Source of the DNA: Nothophaeocryptopus gaeumannii
Taxonomy: Eukaryota; Ascomycota; Dothideomycetes; Mycosphaerellales; Mycosphaerellaceae
Assembly: GCA_031771865.1 (NCBI GenBank)
Contig: JASISA010000023.1
Coordinates: 1 to 64,000, forward strand
Reading direction: 5' to 3'
DNA length: 64,000 nucleotides
Part shown: positions 52,556-62,920 of the stretch, in pieces
How the letters are laid out: the number at the start of each line of letters is the position of its first letter
Numbering within the stretch: position 1 is the stretch's first letter
Notes under the pieces: model-generated
The model's database searches: none
What the model saw: the letters and a program-made list of their open reading frames with translations, nothing else
What the model was told of the DNA's origin: nothing
Made by a program: the position numbers and the translations under genes

Positions 52556-52684
52556 GGGATAGATGAAAAAGATGTAGCGAAGGCGTTTGGAAAGCTCAGA
52601 AATGTCTTTTGGTTAGGTCCGCGTTTTCAGCAGAACGCACATAGATTGTACATATTAGTCTCAACAGTTGACAGCAATTCACCT

Positions 52685-53851
52685 TTACTGTCGCTTCTTC
52701 CCATCTCCAACAACTCCTGCTGCACACTCCAACAACAACTCATCCCTCTCCATCAACAAAAACGCCGCAGCGGCCCCAGGTCCCGCAAGCAACCCCACCA
52801 GCCCAGTCTGTCCCACAACCTCCATCAAACTACCCCTTCCCTCCCTTCTTCCAACACCTCTCGCCTCCAAATACATCGTCGCCGCCCAAATCACAATCGC
52901 CGTACTTGAACAAATATCATCCCATTGCAAGAAAATCGCCACTGCTGATTGAAGCGTTTCCTCTTTCACCACGCTAGATGACCAGAATGGAGCGGGGATG
53001 AGAAGGGTTCGCCAATCCAGAGCTTGAAAAATTTCTGGGCGGAGCCATGAGGGAGCGAGGAATTGTTCGGCGAGGAGGAAGCTCAGAGCGCCGATGTGGA
53101 AGAGGGATGAGGCGATGATTGAGAATATGTAGAGGTTTTTCTTCCTAGAGGAACGGCTTTGGACGGCTGCTGGGGAAGAGGAAGAGGAAGGGAAAGCTGA
53201 GAGGAGTTTCCAGAACGTAAAGACGAAGATCGGATGGAAGAGTCGAGCGATGATCCAGATTTGTTGCGAAGCCAGACCTTCGCCCTCGGGAGATGTGCGT
53301 AGCATCAGAATCGTAGGGAGGACATGACCCAGGATCACAGCATATCCAAGAGGTCGCAGACTCCTGCCCCCCGTGGGAGATTTGCTCGCTTGGCCGCTGG
53401 ATGGAGAGGCAGTCATAAGCAGATGCACGATGCCCCAAATTGGAGTCCAGAGCCCGATTCCCAATAGCTCGCCCATAAATCCAATACCATAAGTAAGTCC
53501 CAGAAAAGTTGCAGAACTTGCTGGACTATGCGCCTCCCCCAACATCAAAATCCAAACACTACTCAACGTGCCCAATAAATGATGACCCTGCAAATGCGCT
53601 CTCACATTTGTCGTATCGAGAGTCGTGTAGAAGAAGGCGACCATGAACGCGAGGTAGTTGTCTAGACCAGCGAAACCCGTGGAAGGAAGGTTAATAAGAA
53701 TGTCGGTGTTGGGTAGGATGCGGTTTGTGTAGATGAGGAGGGAGTCCAGCGTGAAGGTACCGTTCCATTCGGATTGTTTGACGAGGGTGATGTGTGCGAG
53801 AATGACAATGCCTGCCAGAAGGACGATTGAGACTGTACGGATTCCTGGCAT
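52685..53851 (-). CDS. Polytopic membrane protein of unknown function, 388 aa
   Basis: About eight hydrophobic helices: VSIVLLAGIVILAHITLV at the N-terminus, LAFMVAFFYTTLD, LGTLSSVWILML, GIGFMGELLGIGLWTPIWGI, LGYAVILGHVLPTILML, IFSIIASSLFHIGALSFLL and two near the C-terminus. WDDICSSTAIVIWAATMYLEA and GLVGLLAGPGAAAAFLLMERD end the protein. The overall plan resembles the fungal integral-membrane proteins found near terpenoid clusters, but no catalytic motif was identified and the link is loose. No intron is needed. Convergent with acyl-CoA oxidase. Confidence 0.7.
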   Translation of the reverse strand: MPGIRTVSIVLLAGIVILAHITLVKQSEWNGTFTLDSLLIYTNRILPNTDILINLPSTGFAGLDNYLAFMVAFFYTTLDTTNVRAHLQGHHLLGTLSSVWILMLGEAHSPASSATFLGLTYGIGFMGELLGIGLWTPIWGIVHLLMTASPSSGQASKSPTGGRSLRPLGYAVILGHVLPTILMLRTSPEGEGLASQQIWIIARLFHPIFVFTFWKLLSAFPSSSSSPAAVQSRSSRKKNLYIFSIIASSLFHIGALSFLLAEQFLAPSWLRPEIFQALDWRTLLIPAPFWSSSVVKEETLQSAVAIFLQWDDICSSTAIVIWAATMYLEARGVGRREGRGSLMEVVGQTGLVGLLAGPGAAAAFLLMERDELLLECAAGVVGDGKKRQ

Positions 53852-54699
53852 TTTGTTCCACTATTGCTTCCTCTGCGCTGCCACCGACGCAGTACCTGAA
53901 GACAAGTTTCAGCTCAAGTGACAGAGGATGCTCATGACAAGTCTTGACGTGACAGTGCTGTGGTATGTCCCCGGTATCTTGGTGTTGACGTTGGATGTTC
54001 GGTGTGGCTATGGTGTAGCTGTCTTGCTTATCAGGCAGACCCAGGATAGACTGCCCTGACAAGGATAGATTCTCAACCTCGGCAATGGCGGGTCACACCA
54101 TCAAGAAAGTGACAATGAAGCTCTATACGAGCAGGCCAGTGCCTGTAGGTCGTGAAGTCTTTCTGGAACGAAAGCGAACCGGTGCTCGGCCCGGTTTCTG
54201 TGCCGATTCTGTGGTGGAAACAACAGAACGGCGGCTTACCTCTGTGTTGTCTACCGACGAATCATCTCACACAAACAACCTGAAAACAACCCATCGACAC
54301 CCTCGCCGTGGATGACTATGAGTCCCGGAGTACGGGCATCACATGCCGGGAACTGCTCTTCTTGCAGGCATTCAGGGTGGGAAATGCGGCGATCGCGGGT
54401 CAGTTTTCAGTACGAATTCATCCAAAGTCCACCTTGTCCTTCCTGGTGCTGGATTAAGTAAATGGCCCTGGGGAAGAGTTGATCAAGAGATTGGAGGCAT
54501 GATGCTGATGGAAAAGGAGGAAAAGAGAAAGGCGAAGAGCGAGGTGCCCCTTCTGTCAACCATCGGCCCGACCCCGCAACGGCATCATGAGTGGACCGCG
54601 CAACTTCACCTCAACCTCTTATCCATGCCGCGTCTGCTGCATTGCCTCTCTTGGACAGTATTGAATGATATCGTACACGCGTCATGCCAGGCCAAAGCG
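53852..54699. other. Divergent region, membrane protein / DUF202 gene
   Basis: 848 bp. The DUF202 frame is open upstream to 54343 without family-like content, so that part is taken as leader. A 76-codon plus frame at 54085-54315 is not recognised. Both promoters should lie here. Confidence 0.35.
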
Positions 54700-55375
54700 A
54701 TGACAGAAGCGGACGTCCAACGGCCTCTGCCGACTCACTCGCCCGATGATAATCAGCCTGCCTCGGACATCGAATTAGATAACCTTCGACACGTGAACCA
54801 TCAACAATCAGATCTTGACGCTCCCAAAGAGCTTTCCGCTCTTGCAGCCTGGTGGAGACATCACGTTGCCCAAGAAGTCGACTTTCACGCCTGCAGAGAC
54901 TTCTATGGTATACCCATCATCACATCGTTCCCTCCCGCACAGTACTGAACAGATCCAGCTCTCGAACGCACATTCCTAGCCTACCTTCGGACATCCACCA
55001 AATTCGCCCACTTCGGTATCGTCGTGGCCCAGCTGTTCCGCCTCCCTGAAGCTCTTCTCCCGCGCAGTTCCTTGGTATCCGAATTCTTCCGCCTCGGCAA
55101 GCCGGTGGGAGTTGTGTCGATAGCGATTGCCATATTCACGATCTTGCTAGGTGGCTTTCGATGTTGGTATCAGCAACATATGATCGTGAAAGGCAAGGTG
55201 TGGACAGGAGGTTGGGAGGCATGGGTTTTGGCGGTGTGTACGGTGGCGGTGAGTGTGGCGCTTGGATGCGAGAGTCGTACTTCAGGCCCGGAAGCGTTAC
55301 TAACACATTACGCAGTACGTGATCGCCATATTCGTCTTCATCGTAGGTGATGCCGCGAGCGGAAAGCCTGCATGA
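54700..55375 (+). CDS. DUF202 (YidH/VTC1-like) membrane protein
   Basis: Three exons, 54700-54907, 54953-55248 and 55316-55375 (introns of 45 and 67 bp; branch sites TACTGAAC and TACTAAC), give 187 residues. The DUF202 signature is created by the first join: DFYDPALERTFLAYLRTS, followed by KFAHFGIVVAQLFRLP. Three membrane helices are seen: that one, GVVSIAIAIFTILLGGFRCWY, and VLAVCTVAYVIAIFVFIVG (across the second join). The fold is shared with the Vtc1 subunit of the vacuolar polyphosphate polymerase, but whether it binds that complex is unknown. The polar N-terminal 65 residues are unassigned. The stop is 52 bp from the UTP25 stop on the other strand. Confidence 0.85.
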
Positions 55376-55427
55376 GCCATGACTTTCATTGATTCATCGT
55401 ACATACTATCGTTGATGACGCGAGCGA

Positions 55428-57602
55428 TCAGATGAAATCGAACGTATCGCCCGCGCCACCGAGCATGCCCTTCACCCTTTCCGTCCCGACAATGCGCTCA
55501 AGTCTTAAACCATCCCACTTGGAGAATGCATTCCGAACGCTTGCTTCGACAGGATCAATCTTGCCTTCCGCGACGCTCGTGCCCAAGAACCCCTCGACGA
55601 GTTCTTGGTAGAAGATCGGATTATCCGGCAATCCGTACATAACGACTCTCTTCACGCCACGGATCTTTAATCGAAAGAAATGGTGCGCTCGCTGGGTATA
55701 CAACAAGATGCCATGCCGACCGGAGATGAAATGACTCCTCGCTCTCCGCTGGTCAGACACTTCACTGTAGTCGTGTATCGTCCCGAAGGAGATGTTCTCC
55801 GTCTGTGTGCTTGTGGCGAAGAAGTTTCGCAGGCGTAGAAAGTCAAAATATGAAGGAATGAAAATGACTATGCCTTGCGCTCCATCTGTAGGTTTCGGCA
55901 AGCGAAGTAGACGTGGCAGAATGGCTGTCGTGAAGTATTTGAATCTTGCATCTGGATCGTTTGCTGGAGAGGGTGAGTCGAAGCGGGAGAAGGTCTGTTT
56001 GATCCCCAATCCGCTGGTTTCGGTGATTGCGCCGGCGTAAACAGGAGCCACCTTGACTTTGCCGGCTACATTCAGCATGTTGGCATTGTAGAGGCGATTC
56101 ATCTCGGGGGTGATGAACGCGGAGAAGACAATGGTTTGTCTAAGGTACTTCGCGTTTCCGTCCAGATACCAATGTCGCACACGAGAAAAGTCACACCCAT
56201 GAGCTTCTCTGAGTTCAAGATTGAGATGCTTGAAGACGACCTCGACGTTCTCCCAGTTCTGCATTTGCATCGCATCCGCTTGGTCCGCGATGACAATTTC
56301 GATGGAAGATTGGAAGTCATAGTCTCGCTTCTTGGCATCTTCGTTCTCGATGATCCGTCTTAGTCCCAGTGGCGAGGCCATGATAACGTCGCTGTTATAG
56401 AACCCCGAGTAAAACTTCAAGGTCTTTCTTGTGAACTTGAGGGCTGTTACGAAGCTATTGTCGTTGTTGCCACCGAACAACTCCCGGTAGTCTTCGGGCA
56501 TCGTCTCACGTTCGTCAACAGGCTCAGAGAAGGAATCGTTGAAGCGCTTGCGATTCTCCTGTTGATCTGGCTGAAAGACATCCACGATGGCTTCGGCATA
56601 CTTAGCAGCCATCTGGCGCGTTTCCATCAGCAGCAAGACCTTAGGTCGAACGAATCCTTGATCGCGCAAATCCAGGTCATTTGCGTCATCAGCATGGTTG
56701 ATCTTGTCATTGTTCTTGATGACTTTATCTCGACCCTTCAGGATGTGATTTACGGCATGGAGGGAGGCTGTTTTGCGAAACGATTCAGCACTTCGAGGTG
56801 TCCGATTGCCGATCATCAGATCCTGGTAGTGGAACATATGTGGTGCGAGACTCTGGTCCAGATCGTTCTCGAATGTAAGTTTACCTCCCACGTTCCTAGC
56901 CAGTCGCTCTTTGAGTGGTAAATCAGACGTGTCTTGGACGGAGCTCTTGCGAAATGCAGCTGTCTTAACCCCGTGAGGAAGCGATATCGTAGCAGCTGTA
57001 TGCTTGCCCAAGTTCTGCTTTTCCGTTACCCATCCGTTGGCTTGAACTGCTTTCAGCCGTCTAGAGAGCTCGTTGTCATCTGGATTCGCGAAATGGGCTG
57101 CATAGGGATCGTTCTGGTCTTCCTCATCCACAAACTCGTCCTCGGGTTGTTCATCATCCTCCTCGTCTTGTTCTGCAGCTTGAATGTCTTCTTCTTCCAA
57201 CGCGACCTCTGCAGGGTCATCCTGATCTTCCTGAACTGACGGCTCTTCAACCTGTTCGATCTTCCGCCTCTTGGCCTTGCGCTCCACGGTTTCGCCAGGC
57301 TTGTGAAATGACTGTAGCAGAGCATTGTAGGCCTTGACTGTCGGTTTGATGTCCTCCACATCCTCGTCTTCGCTCAAGTCTTCTTCTTCCGCCTCTGACT
57401 CTTCCGCAAGCTGCGGCTCCTCGTCGTCCGATTCGACGTCTTTGACGCGCTGGCTGTCGAACTTGCGATACCCATGCTTGGTTTTGATCCCGCTTCTTGC
57501 CATGCGTCCTGTGTTTTGTGGTCCGCCCCTACCACCTCTCCCTCTGCCTCCTCCTCTTCCTCCTCCTCTTCCTCGACCTCCTCTTCCTCGAAATGGTGCC
57601 AT
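55428..57602 (-). CDS. UTP25: SSU processome protein Utp25
   Basis: A single exon of 724 residues. Utp25 is a U3 snoRNP-associated factor needed for 18S rRNA maturation in the nucleolus; it resembles DEAD-box helicases but lacks their catalytic motifs. The N-terminus is an RGG-rich run (MAPFRGRGGRGRGGGRGGG) followed by alternating acidic clusters. The core has KPGETVERKAKRRKIE, RPKVLLLMETRQMA, VIMASPLGLRRIIENED, EIVIADQADAMQMQNWENVE and RHWYLDGNAKYLRQTIVFSA. The second half has GIVIFIPSYFDFLRLRNFF and YGLPDNPIFYQELVEGFL. DQAD replaces the DEAD box. A Met 12 codons upstream is in frame. Divergent from the eIF3f gene. Confidence 0.94.
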   Translation of the reverse strand: MAPFRGRGGRGRGGGRGGGRGRGGRGGPQNTGRMARSGIKTKHGYRKFDSQRVKDVESDDEEPQLAEESEAEEEDLSEDEDVEDIKPTVKAYNALLQSFHKPGETVERKAKRRKIEQVEEPSVQEDQDDPAEVALEEEDIQAAEQDEEDDEQPEDEFVDEEDQNDPYAAHFANPDDNELSRRLKAVQANGWVTEKQNLGKHTAATISLPHGVKTAAFRKSSVQDTSDLPLKERLARNVGGKLTFENDLDQSLAPHMFHYQDLMIGNRTPRSAESFRKTASLHAVNHILKGRDKVIKNNDKINHADDANDLDLRDQGFVRPKVLLLMETRQMAAKYAEAIVDVFQPDQQENRKRFNDSFSEPVDERETMPEDYRELFGGNNDNSFVTALKFTRKTLKFYSGFYNSDVIMASPLGLRRIIENEDAKKRDYDFQSSIEIVIADQADAMQMQNWENVEVVFKHLNLELREAHGCDFSRVRHWYLDGNAKYLRQTIVFSAFITPEMNRLYNANMLNVAGKVKVAPVYAGAITETSGLGIKQTFSRFDSPSPANDPDARFKYFTTAILPRLLRLPKPTDGAQGIVIFIPSYFDFLRLRNFFATSTQTENISFGTIHDYSEVSDQRRARSHFISGRHGILLYTQRAHHFFRLKIRGVKRVVMYGLPDNPIFYQELVEGFLGTSVAEGKIDPVEASVRNAFSKWDGLRLERIVGTERVKGMLGGAGDTFDFI

Positions 57603-57808
57603 TTTGTCAACTGTTTTCATGCAACTCTTGATTTTCACAAGACAAAAGGATGTGGCTTATCGATAACCTTAATTTTACAGCAGAATTTGGTCTTGGCAGC
57701 CGCCCACCACCGCGACTTCCTGTCCTGGCGCGACAACGACAACATCGAGCACATTCCCACCGGCGCCCTCCCTCTTCGCAATTCCTCCACAACACCACCA
57801 CCGCGAAG
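57603..57808. promoter_or_regulatory. Compact divergent promoter, UTP25 / eIF3f
   Basis: Only 206 bp separate the starts of a ribosome-biogenesis gene and a translation-initiation gene. Shared regulation is plausible. An AT-rich core (AACCTTAATTTTACAG) lies at about 57664-57680. Confidence 0.5.
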
Positions 57809-58871
57809 ATGGGTGACAACTTCCTCCACCTCGCGCGCCCGCTCGCGCCCGCCGCCGTCTCCAACGCCCCGCCATCCACAGCACCAGTGGGTGTGTCAAT
57901 ACAACCACAGGCCATCTTCTCCATACTCGACCACGCAACGCGCCGACCAGCGGACCAAGAGCGCGTAATCGGAACTCTCTTGGGTGTCAGGAGTGAGGAT
58001 GGAACCGAAGTCGAGGTTCGGAACTGTTACGCTGTTCCACATACCGAGACCGCAGAGCAAGTGGAGGTCGACATGGACTACCAAAAGCGAATGCTGGAGC
58101 TGCACCTGAAGGCGAACCCCAAGGAGATCCTCATCGGCTGGTACGCGACAAGCAGCGACTTGAACACTTTCTCCGCCCTCATCCAGAACTTCTACTCTCA
58201 GCAAGGCGAGGGCACTTTCCCACACCCTGCTGTGCATTTGACCGTGAGCACCGTTGCTGGCCAGGATGTGAAGGCGGACACATACATCAGCGCACCGATC
58301 GGTGTCACTGCAGAGCGGGCAGCAGACTCATGTCTGTTCATCCCGGTGCCGCACGAGATCAAGTACGGCGACGCAGACAAGAGCGGATTGGAGTTGATTG
58401 CTGGCGCAAAGGATCGGGAGGACAGGTCGCAGATGCTGCAGACAGATATTGAGACTTTGGAGCGCGCGGTTGAACAAGTACTGGAGATGCTGGAGCGCGT
58501 CTCAAACTACGTCAGCAACGTCTTGGACGAGGAGGTCGAGCCATCATCTGCGCTTGGGCAATTCTTGATGAACACATTGTCCTTGGCACCCAAGGTGGAT
58601 GCTGCCGATGTCGAGAAGGACTTGTATGTTTCGCCAAATTTGACACTCTCACCACTAGGTCTAACATTTTTACAGCAACAACCACATCCAAGACGTCCTC
58701 CTCGTCTCCTATCTCGCCAACACCATCCGCACCCAAATCGACCTATCCAACCGTCTCGCAACTGCCGCCCTCACTATGGGAGAGGGCTCATCCTCCGACA
58801 AGAAGAATGACCGGAACGACCGAAATGACCGAAAACCTGGCCAGCGAGGCGGCCAGCGCAATGAGCAGTAG
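57809..58871 (+). CDS. Translation initiation factor eIF3 subunit f
   Basis: Exons 57809-58623 and 58676-58871 (52-bp GTATGT...TTTACAG intron, branch CTAAC) give 336 residues. eIF3f is an MPN-domain subunit of eIF3, which loads mRNA and initiator tRNA on the 40S subunit. The MPN domain starts at GVSIQPQAIFSILDHATRR and includes ERVIGTLLGVRSEDGTEVEV and PKEILIGWYATSSDLNTFSA. The zinc-binding histidines of active JAMM proteases are absent, as in other eIF3f. The C-terminal helical region (IETLERAVEQVLEMLERVS) is followed by exon 2, NNHIQDVLLVSYLANTIRTQ, and an Asn/Arg/Asp-rich tail. Confidence 0.93.
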
Positions 58872-59549
58872 CAACCTCGCCGCTTGCCTACTCGCCCCTC
58901 CAACGTTCGCCACCGCGCGGACTCGCTTCTACGCTCGGGAGAGAAGGCAGAATCGATTTTCTGACCTCATAGCATCGATCAAAAGAAGAACCTGTGATTT
59001 TAGTAGCGACTATTCTAGAGCATTTGAATGAGATGGCTCCCAGTCGGGGATGCTGATGCTTGATGAGCTCGTCTATTCCAACTTGTCGCTGATACTATAG
59101 TACCCACGATCCCCTCCGTTGTGAACCTCGCGTAGGATCGCTCGTAACGCCGCGAGCGGGCCTGACTGCGTTCGCTCTGAGACGTCATACGAGCATTCTG
59201 GCTGACCTCTGGCCCTCTTTATTATCGACGTAGGATTGGAGATATTATAGTAACGTTGTTCTGCTGAAGCGCAAAGCATAAGGCAACGAAACCAGCGCAC
59301 CCCCAGTGGTGCCGGGACCCGGTTTTTGGCTGACCTCTAATGCGCATCGAAGGCGGCAGCCAAAAGCGTTGTCATATGTGACTTGTGTTGTCGCAAATCC
59401 GTTGTCGCTCTACCAAGGGTATCTCTTACTCATATATGCATGATTTCTCGCGAGCGCAAGCCTCTTCCCGCCTGTCTCATAGACTCAATGTTGTGCCAGC
59501 CGTGCTCTACTGCTTATCCATGCCTTTTCGCGGACACTTTCCCACCGTC
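58872..59549. other. Intergenic region; no gene seen
   Basis: 678 bp of convergent flank between eIF3f and MIC12. The word GGCTGACCTCT occurs at 59199-59209 and again at 59328-59338, which may hint at a decayed repeat. Nothing else is supported. Confidence 0.35.
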
Positions 59550-59962
59550 TTACTTCTGAACCTCCTTCACAGCCTCTGCACCCTTCTCCCCAGCCCCCTG
59601 GAAAAGTCTCCCCGCGCTCAACTCCACATTCTCCCAAAGCGCTGCCCAGTCATACGTTTGCAATTTCCGGACGTTCCTCTCCAATTCCGCATTCCATTTA
59701 TCCTTCGCAGTCTCTAGTAGCCCAGCTTGGACTTCTCGTGAGGGAGGCGGAGGTGGAAGATCTTTCGGCGCGATTGTGTTGTCTATGAGGAAGGCTTGTT
59801 GACGGAGAAGTGAAGATTGGTATGTTCGGTTTCGTTGGTGGAGGGAGACGGAGAGGTAGAGGATTGTTGATGTTAGGGTGAAGCCGCCGAGCTGGGAAAT
59901 ATTAGTCGATGAGCGAACAGATGAGGAGAGAGCAGACTTACGAGCCCAGTTGTGAAGCCCAT
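59550..59962 (-). CDS. MIC12: MICOS complex subunit Mic12
   Basis: Exons 59962-59942 and 59891-59550 (50-bp GTAAGT...TCCCAG intron) give 120 residues. Mic12 (yeast Aim5) joins the Mic10 branch of the MICOS complex at inner-membrane crista junctions. The protein begins MGFTTGLLGGFTLTSTILYL, a single membrane helix split by the intron. SLHQRNRTYQSSLLRQQAFL follows, then a PPPPP linker and helical AGLLETAKDKWNAELERNV ... DWAALWENVE. This matches the fungal Mic12 layout closely. Exon 1 encodes only seven residues. Divergent from mitochondrial bL17. Confidence 0.88.
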
Positions 59963-60182
59963 GGCTATGGTACGAGATTGAGCTGTTCAATATGAAGGAG
60001 GTGTATCGAAGGTGATGTCGTCTCAATGGTTCACTTCACTTCCCTTCAAGTCATCGGAGCTTCCTTGCGCCGACGCTGTTCCCTCCTCCTCCGCGGTCTC
60101 AAGCCTTGGCAGCATCAACTCCATCTACCACTTACATTGACGACGTCCTCCTCTCAGACTCTCACTCCATGATATATTGAAA
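59963..60182. promoter_or_regulatory. Compact divergent promoter of two mitochondrial genes
   Basis: 220 bp separate MIC12 and the bL17m gene, both encoding mitochondrial proteins. Coregulation is plausible but unproven. No site is called. Confidence 0.5.
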
Positions 60183-60865
60183 ATGGCCGGCGGACTCGTG
60201 AAATACCGCCATTTAAGTCGCAACTCCGCCCACCGAAAAGCGCTCCTCCGAAATCTAGTCACATCCCTCATCGAGCACGAATCCATCACGACAACATGGC
60301 ACAAAGCGAAAGAGGCGCAAAGATTAGCAGAGAAACTCATCACATTGGGAAAGAAAAATACGGAAGCGAGTAGACAAGGCGCACAAGCAATACTTTTCGT
60401 ACGGCATACCCTACACTATGCAGCGTCTTGAAGGGAGAGTTTTGGCTGATCAAATGTGTCCAGGAACCACACCTCCACCTTCCCAAAGTCTTCACAACCC
60501 TCCGCGAACGCTACGCCTCCCGCCCCGGCGGCTACACACGCGTGTTGCGTATCGAACCCGAAAAGGAAGACCAAGCGGCCTCCGCGATTCTCGAACTCGT
60601 CGATGGTCCCAAAGATATGCGCCTCGCCCTCACAGCAAAGAGCATAGCAAATGCTCGGGCGAAAGCCGAGGACGAAGGGAGAGATTTCAAATTAAATGAC
60701 ATGACAGCGCATAATGTGAGGAAAGTGACAAGGTTCCGCGGGAACGGGGAGAAGGATTTGGAGGAGATGGTGGAGAAATTTGAGAGGTTGAAGGCAGAGG
60801 GGGATGAGGGGGTTGAGGAGGTCAAGAAGAAGAGGGTGTATCCGGATTTGGAGAAAAGCCGATAA
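60183..60865 (+). CDS. MRPL8: Mitochondrial large-subunit ribosomal protein bL17m
   Basis: Exons 60183-60398 and 60464-60865 (65-bp GTACGG...TCCAG intron, branch GGCTGATC) give 205 residues. The N-terminal half is the conserved L17 fold: GLVKYRHLSRNSAHRKALLR, NLVTSLIEHESITTTWHKAK, EAQRLAEKLITLGKK. Exon 2 continues with PHLHLPKVFTTLRERYASRP and GGYTRVLRIEPE, the end of the bacterial-like domain. A fungus-type charged extension then runs to DLEKSR. Yeast Mrpl8 is the counterpart. Confidence 0.93.
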
Positions 60866-60952
60866 GAGATGGGAGATGAATGAGGATGGGTATCTCGGCA
60901 GATCAGATTGGATGACTAGGTTGCTGAAGAGCAGCCGGAGGCCATCACCACA

Positions 60953-61456
60953 ATGGCTCACATACTTGACAGTGTACGCCATACGAAAGATGCTCACGAA
61001 GAAGGTGTGGGCACAGGCGTCGATAAATGGCTCGAGCTATTCGACATCCAGGACGGCGCGGAGCCTTTCGATTGCGATGTAAATCAATGTACAGATATCA
61101 CGAATTTTTACAACACAACTCGTGCCTGGTCTTTCCCTACTCCGCCCTCCACGGCAACACTCTGCGCGCGATGCGACTTGCTCGGCAACTCGGTTCTATT
61201 CCGAAAGCAATGCCATCGGTAAGAGGCTGGAAGCGAGCCTAAGCTCCTGGGGTTGCAGTCGGATCCTACTTATACTGATGAATTCAGCACTCCGGCTGTT
61301 CTTGAGGACACCATTAGCGCCCCGACAAGTTCAACGAAGAATCTCTCGAGCAAGAGCATAATGCGAAGATGTCGGACCAAGTCTAATGCATTCGGAACAG
61401 ATACTTTGCATCTCCTCGTACCACGATCAGGATTTCGTGCCCCGCTACAAGCATGA
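60953..61456 (+). CDS. Possible small two-exon gene, 144 aa
   Basis: Exons 60953-61218 and 61288-61456 join in frame over a 69-bp intron with good consensus (GTAAGA, ACTGATGAATTCAG). The predicted protein starts MAHILDSVRHTKDAHEEGVG, has a cysteine cluster (LCARCDLLGNSVLFRKQC) that could be a small zinc-binding turn, and a Ser/Thr-rich then basic C-terminus. I do not recognise it. The good intron and the cysteines are the only support. Confidence 0.35.
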
Positions 61457-61545
61457 ATCGTGATATTGGTAATGGAGTATGCCTCCGGTGCTACCTGGAT
61501 ACGCTTTCTACTTCAAGCTTGTCCGTGCCCTTTTGTATTGTCCTG

Positions 61546-62920
61546 CAGCACATCCGTTAGCGCGCCGGAGAGGAAGTCGAACAGCAATTGAGGTAATCGA
61601 GAGTGGACTTCGTATTGGACGGAGATGCTTTGTTGTGCAGCCTGAAGCGATGCGTCTCTGGCCCTGCTCCGCTCGTCTGATGCACAACCGCTAGCGCGCC
61701 AGCAATGGCTGCGAACAGCTTCTATGGTAATCAAAAATGTGACAAAAATCGAGTCTATGACTTCTCACGTCCTATGTCACGTCTCTAATTCTGCTGACTG
61801 CGCAACGCAACTTCGCTCTCCCGCCGCACACCCGTTTGCGCGCCGGCAGCGACCTCGAAGGGCACATCGCGTAATCAGCCTGCTGGGAATGTACTTGCTG
61901 ATCGAGAACGGTGAGTACCAGCCTCAGTTGAAAGCACACCAGCTAGCTTACCAGATGGCAGGATCAATCGGATTGGAGGTAAGCAAGAATGTAAAGCAGA
62001 TGCTCACCCATTTACCACCTAGGCTACACATGCCCGCTTCTCACTCTGAACCAGTGCCACTGCGATAGGCAATCTTTGGCCTTGAACATTTCATGCTTCG
62101 AACAGCCGCTAGTGTCCGAGGCAACACCACGAATCAAGCTCGCCATAATCGAGAGTATAGAGCGACAGTCTGATGATGTTACCAGTTGAAGTGTATCTGC
62201 GCGCTTCATACCCTGGATCCGTGCCGCTGCAAGAAGTTAGAACTTGCCTTCAACCAGGCATTTTCTGTACAACCACTGGCTTCCGAGACGATACCACGAA
62301 TTAGGCAAAAGAGCTATCGGCTCGTCACCTTTACTCTTGTTGTCTTCTCTTTGGTATCGACTAAGGAGTATTTCAAGTAAGCAACGACCTCGTCCACTTT
62401 TTTCACGTACTTCAGCTAGCTTCCCAGAGAAGATACTCAATCAGAGCCGGGGGAAGCAAAGACGCAGCCATCAAACTCACGACTTTTCCCTCGAGACGAC
62501 CAACTTTCGTCTTTAGATTTGGAGTCGAACCACTGAAAGAAGCAAGTCGGTGCCCTTCACATGCAAAGTCCTGCACACCCGTTAGCGTCCAAGACCAATC
62601 GAGACGACAATACGAATCAATTCTGATGGCATGAGCAAAGCACAACCTCGCTCTCATGCGGTCTTGTCCGGCTTTCGACAGTGCTGCTGATGGTACAGGC
62701 CCACTCGCCTGGTGTACATCAGCTAGTGTTCCACAGAGACGTGCATGTCATGAGTCAGATAATCAAGGATGTGAAGGGAATAGTACTGGTGGTTGCAGAG
62801 ATTGTTTTCTTTTATTTCATTGCCCGGAATCCAAAAGCGGCCTGTCAACAAAGCTGATCAGCGAAAGTCCGTAGACCCGCTAGCGTGTCAAGAACTGTCC
62901 ATCAATCGTATCAGATCAGC
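61546..62920. repeat. Degenerate array of about ten ~50-bp modules at 110-170 bp spacing
   Basis: A block with core close to CACCCGCTAGCGCGCC recurs near 61552, 61687, 61829, 61938, 62104, 62272, 62412, 62577, 62717 and 62874. It is always in the same orientation. Conservation extends about 35 bp downstream (often CGAAC or CGAATCA, then GTAATC or ATAATCGAGAG). Translated in the core's frame, modules read alike: PAAHPLARR, DAQPLARQQ, PAAHPFARR, KAHQLAYQM, FEQPLVSEA, VQPLASET, LQLASQRR, PAHPLASKT, VHQLVFHRD, VDPLACQE. The intervening DNA is less conserved and has stops. This could be a decayed repeat-protein gene whose exons diverged, or an old minisatellite. Confidence 0.6.

Noticed and set aside
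52685..53851. Calling the membrane protein a terpene-cluster enzyme
   Set aside because: Only general hydrophobicity and layout match, no catalytic residues were identified, and no biosynthetic backbone gene is nearby.
61100..61218. LARQLGSIPKAM-like peptide as an extra copy of the downstream repeat module
   Set aside because: The frame that gives it is not the one that splices well across 61219-61287, and the nucleotide match to the module core is poor.
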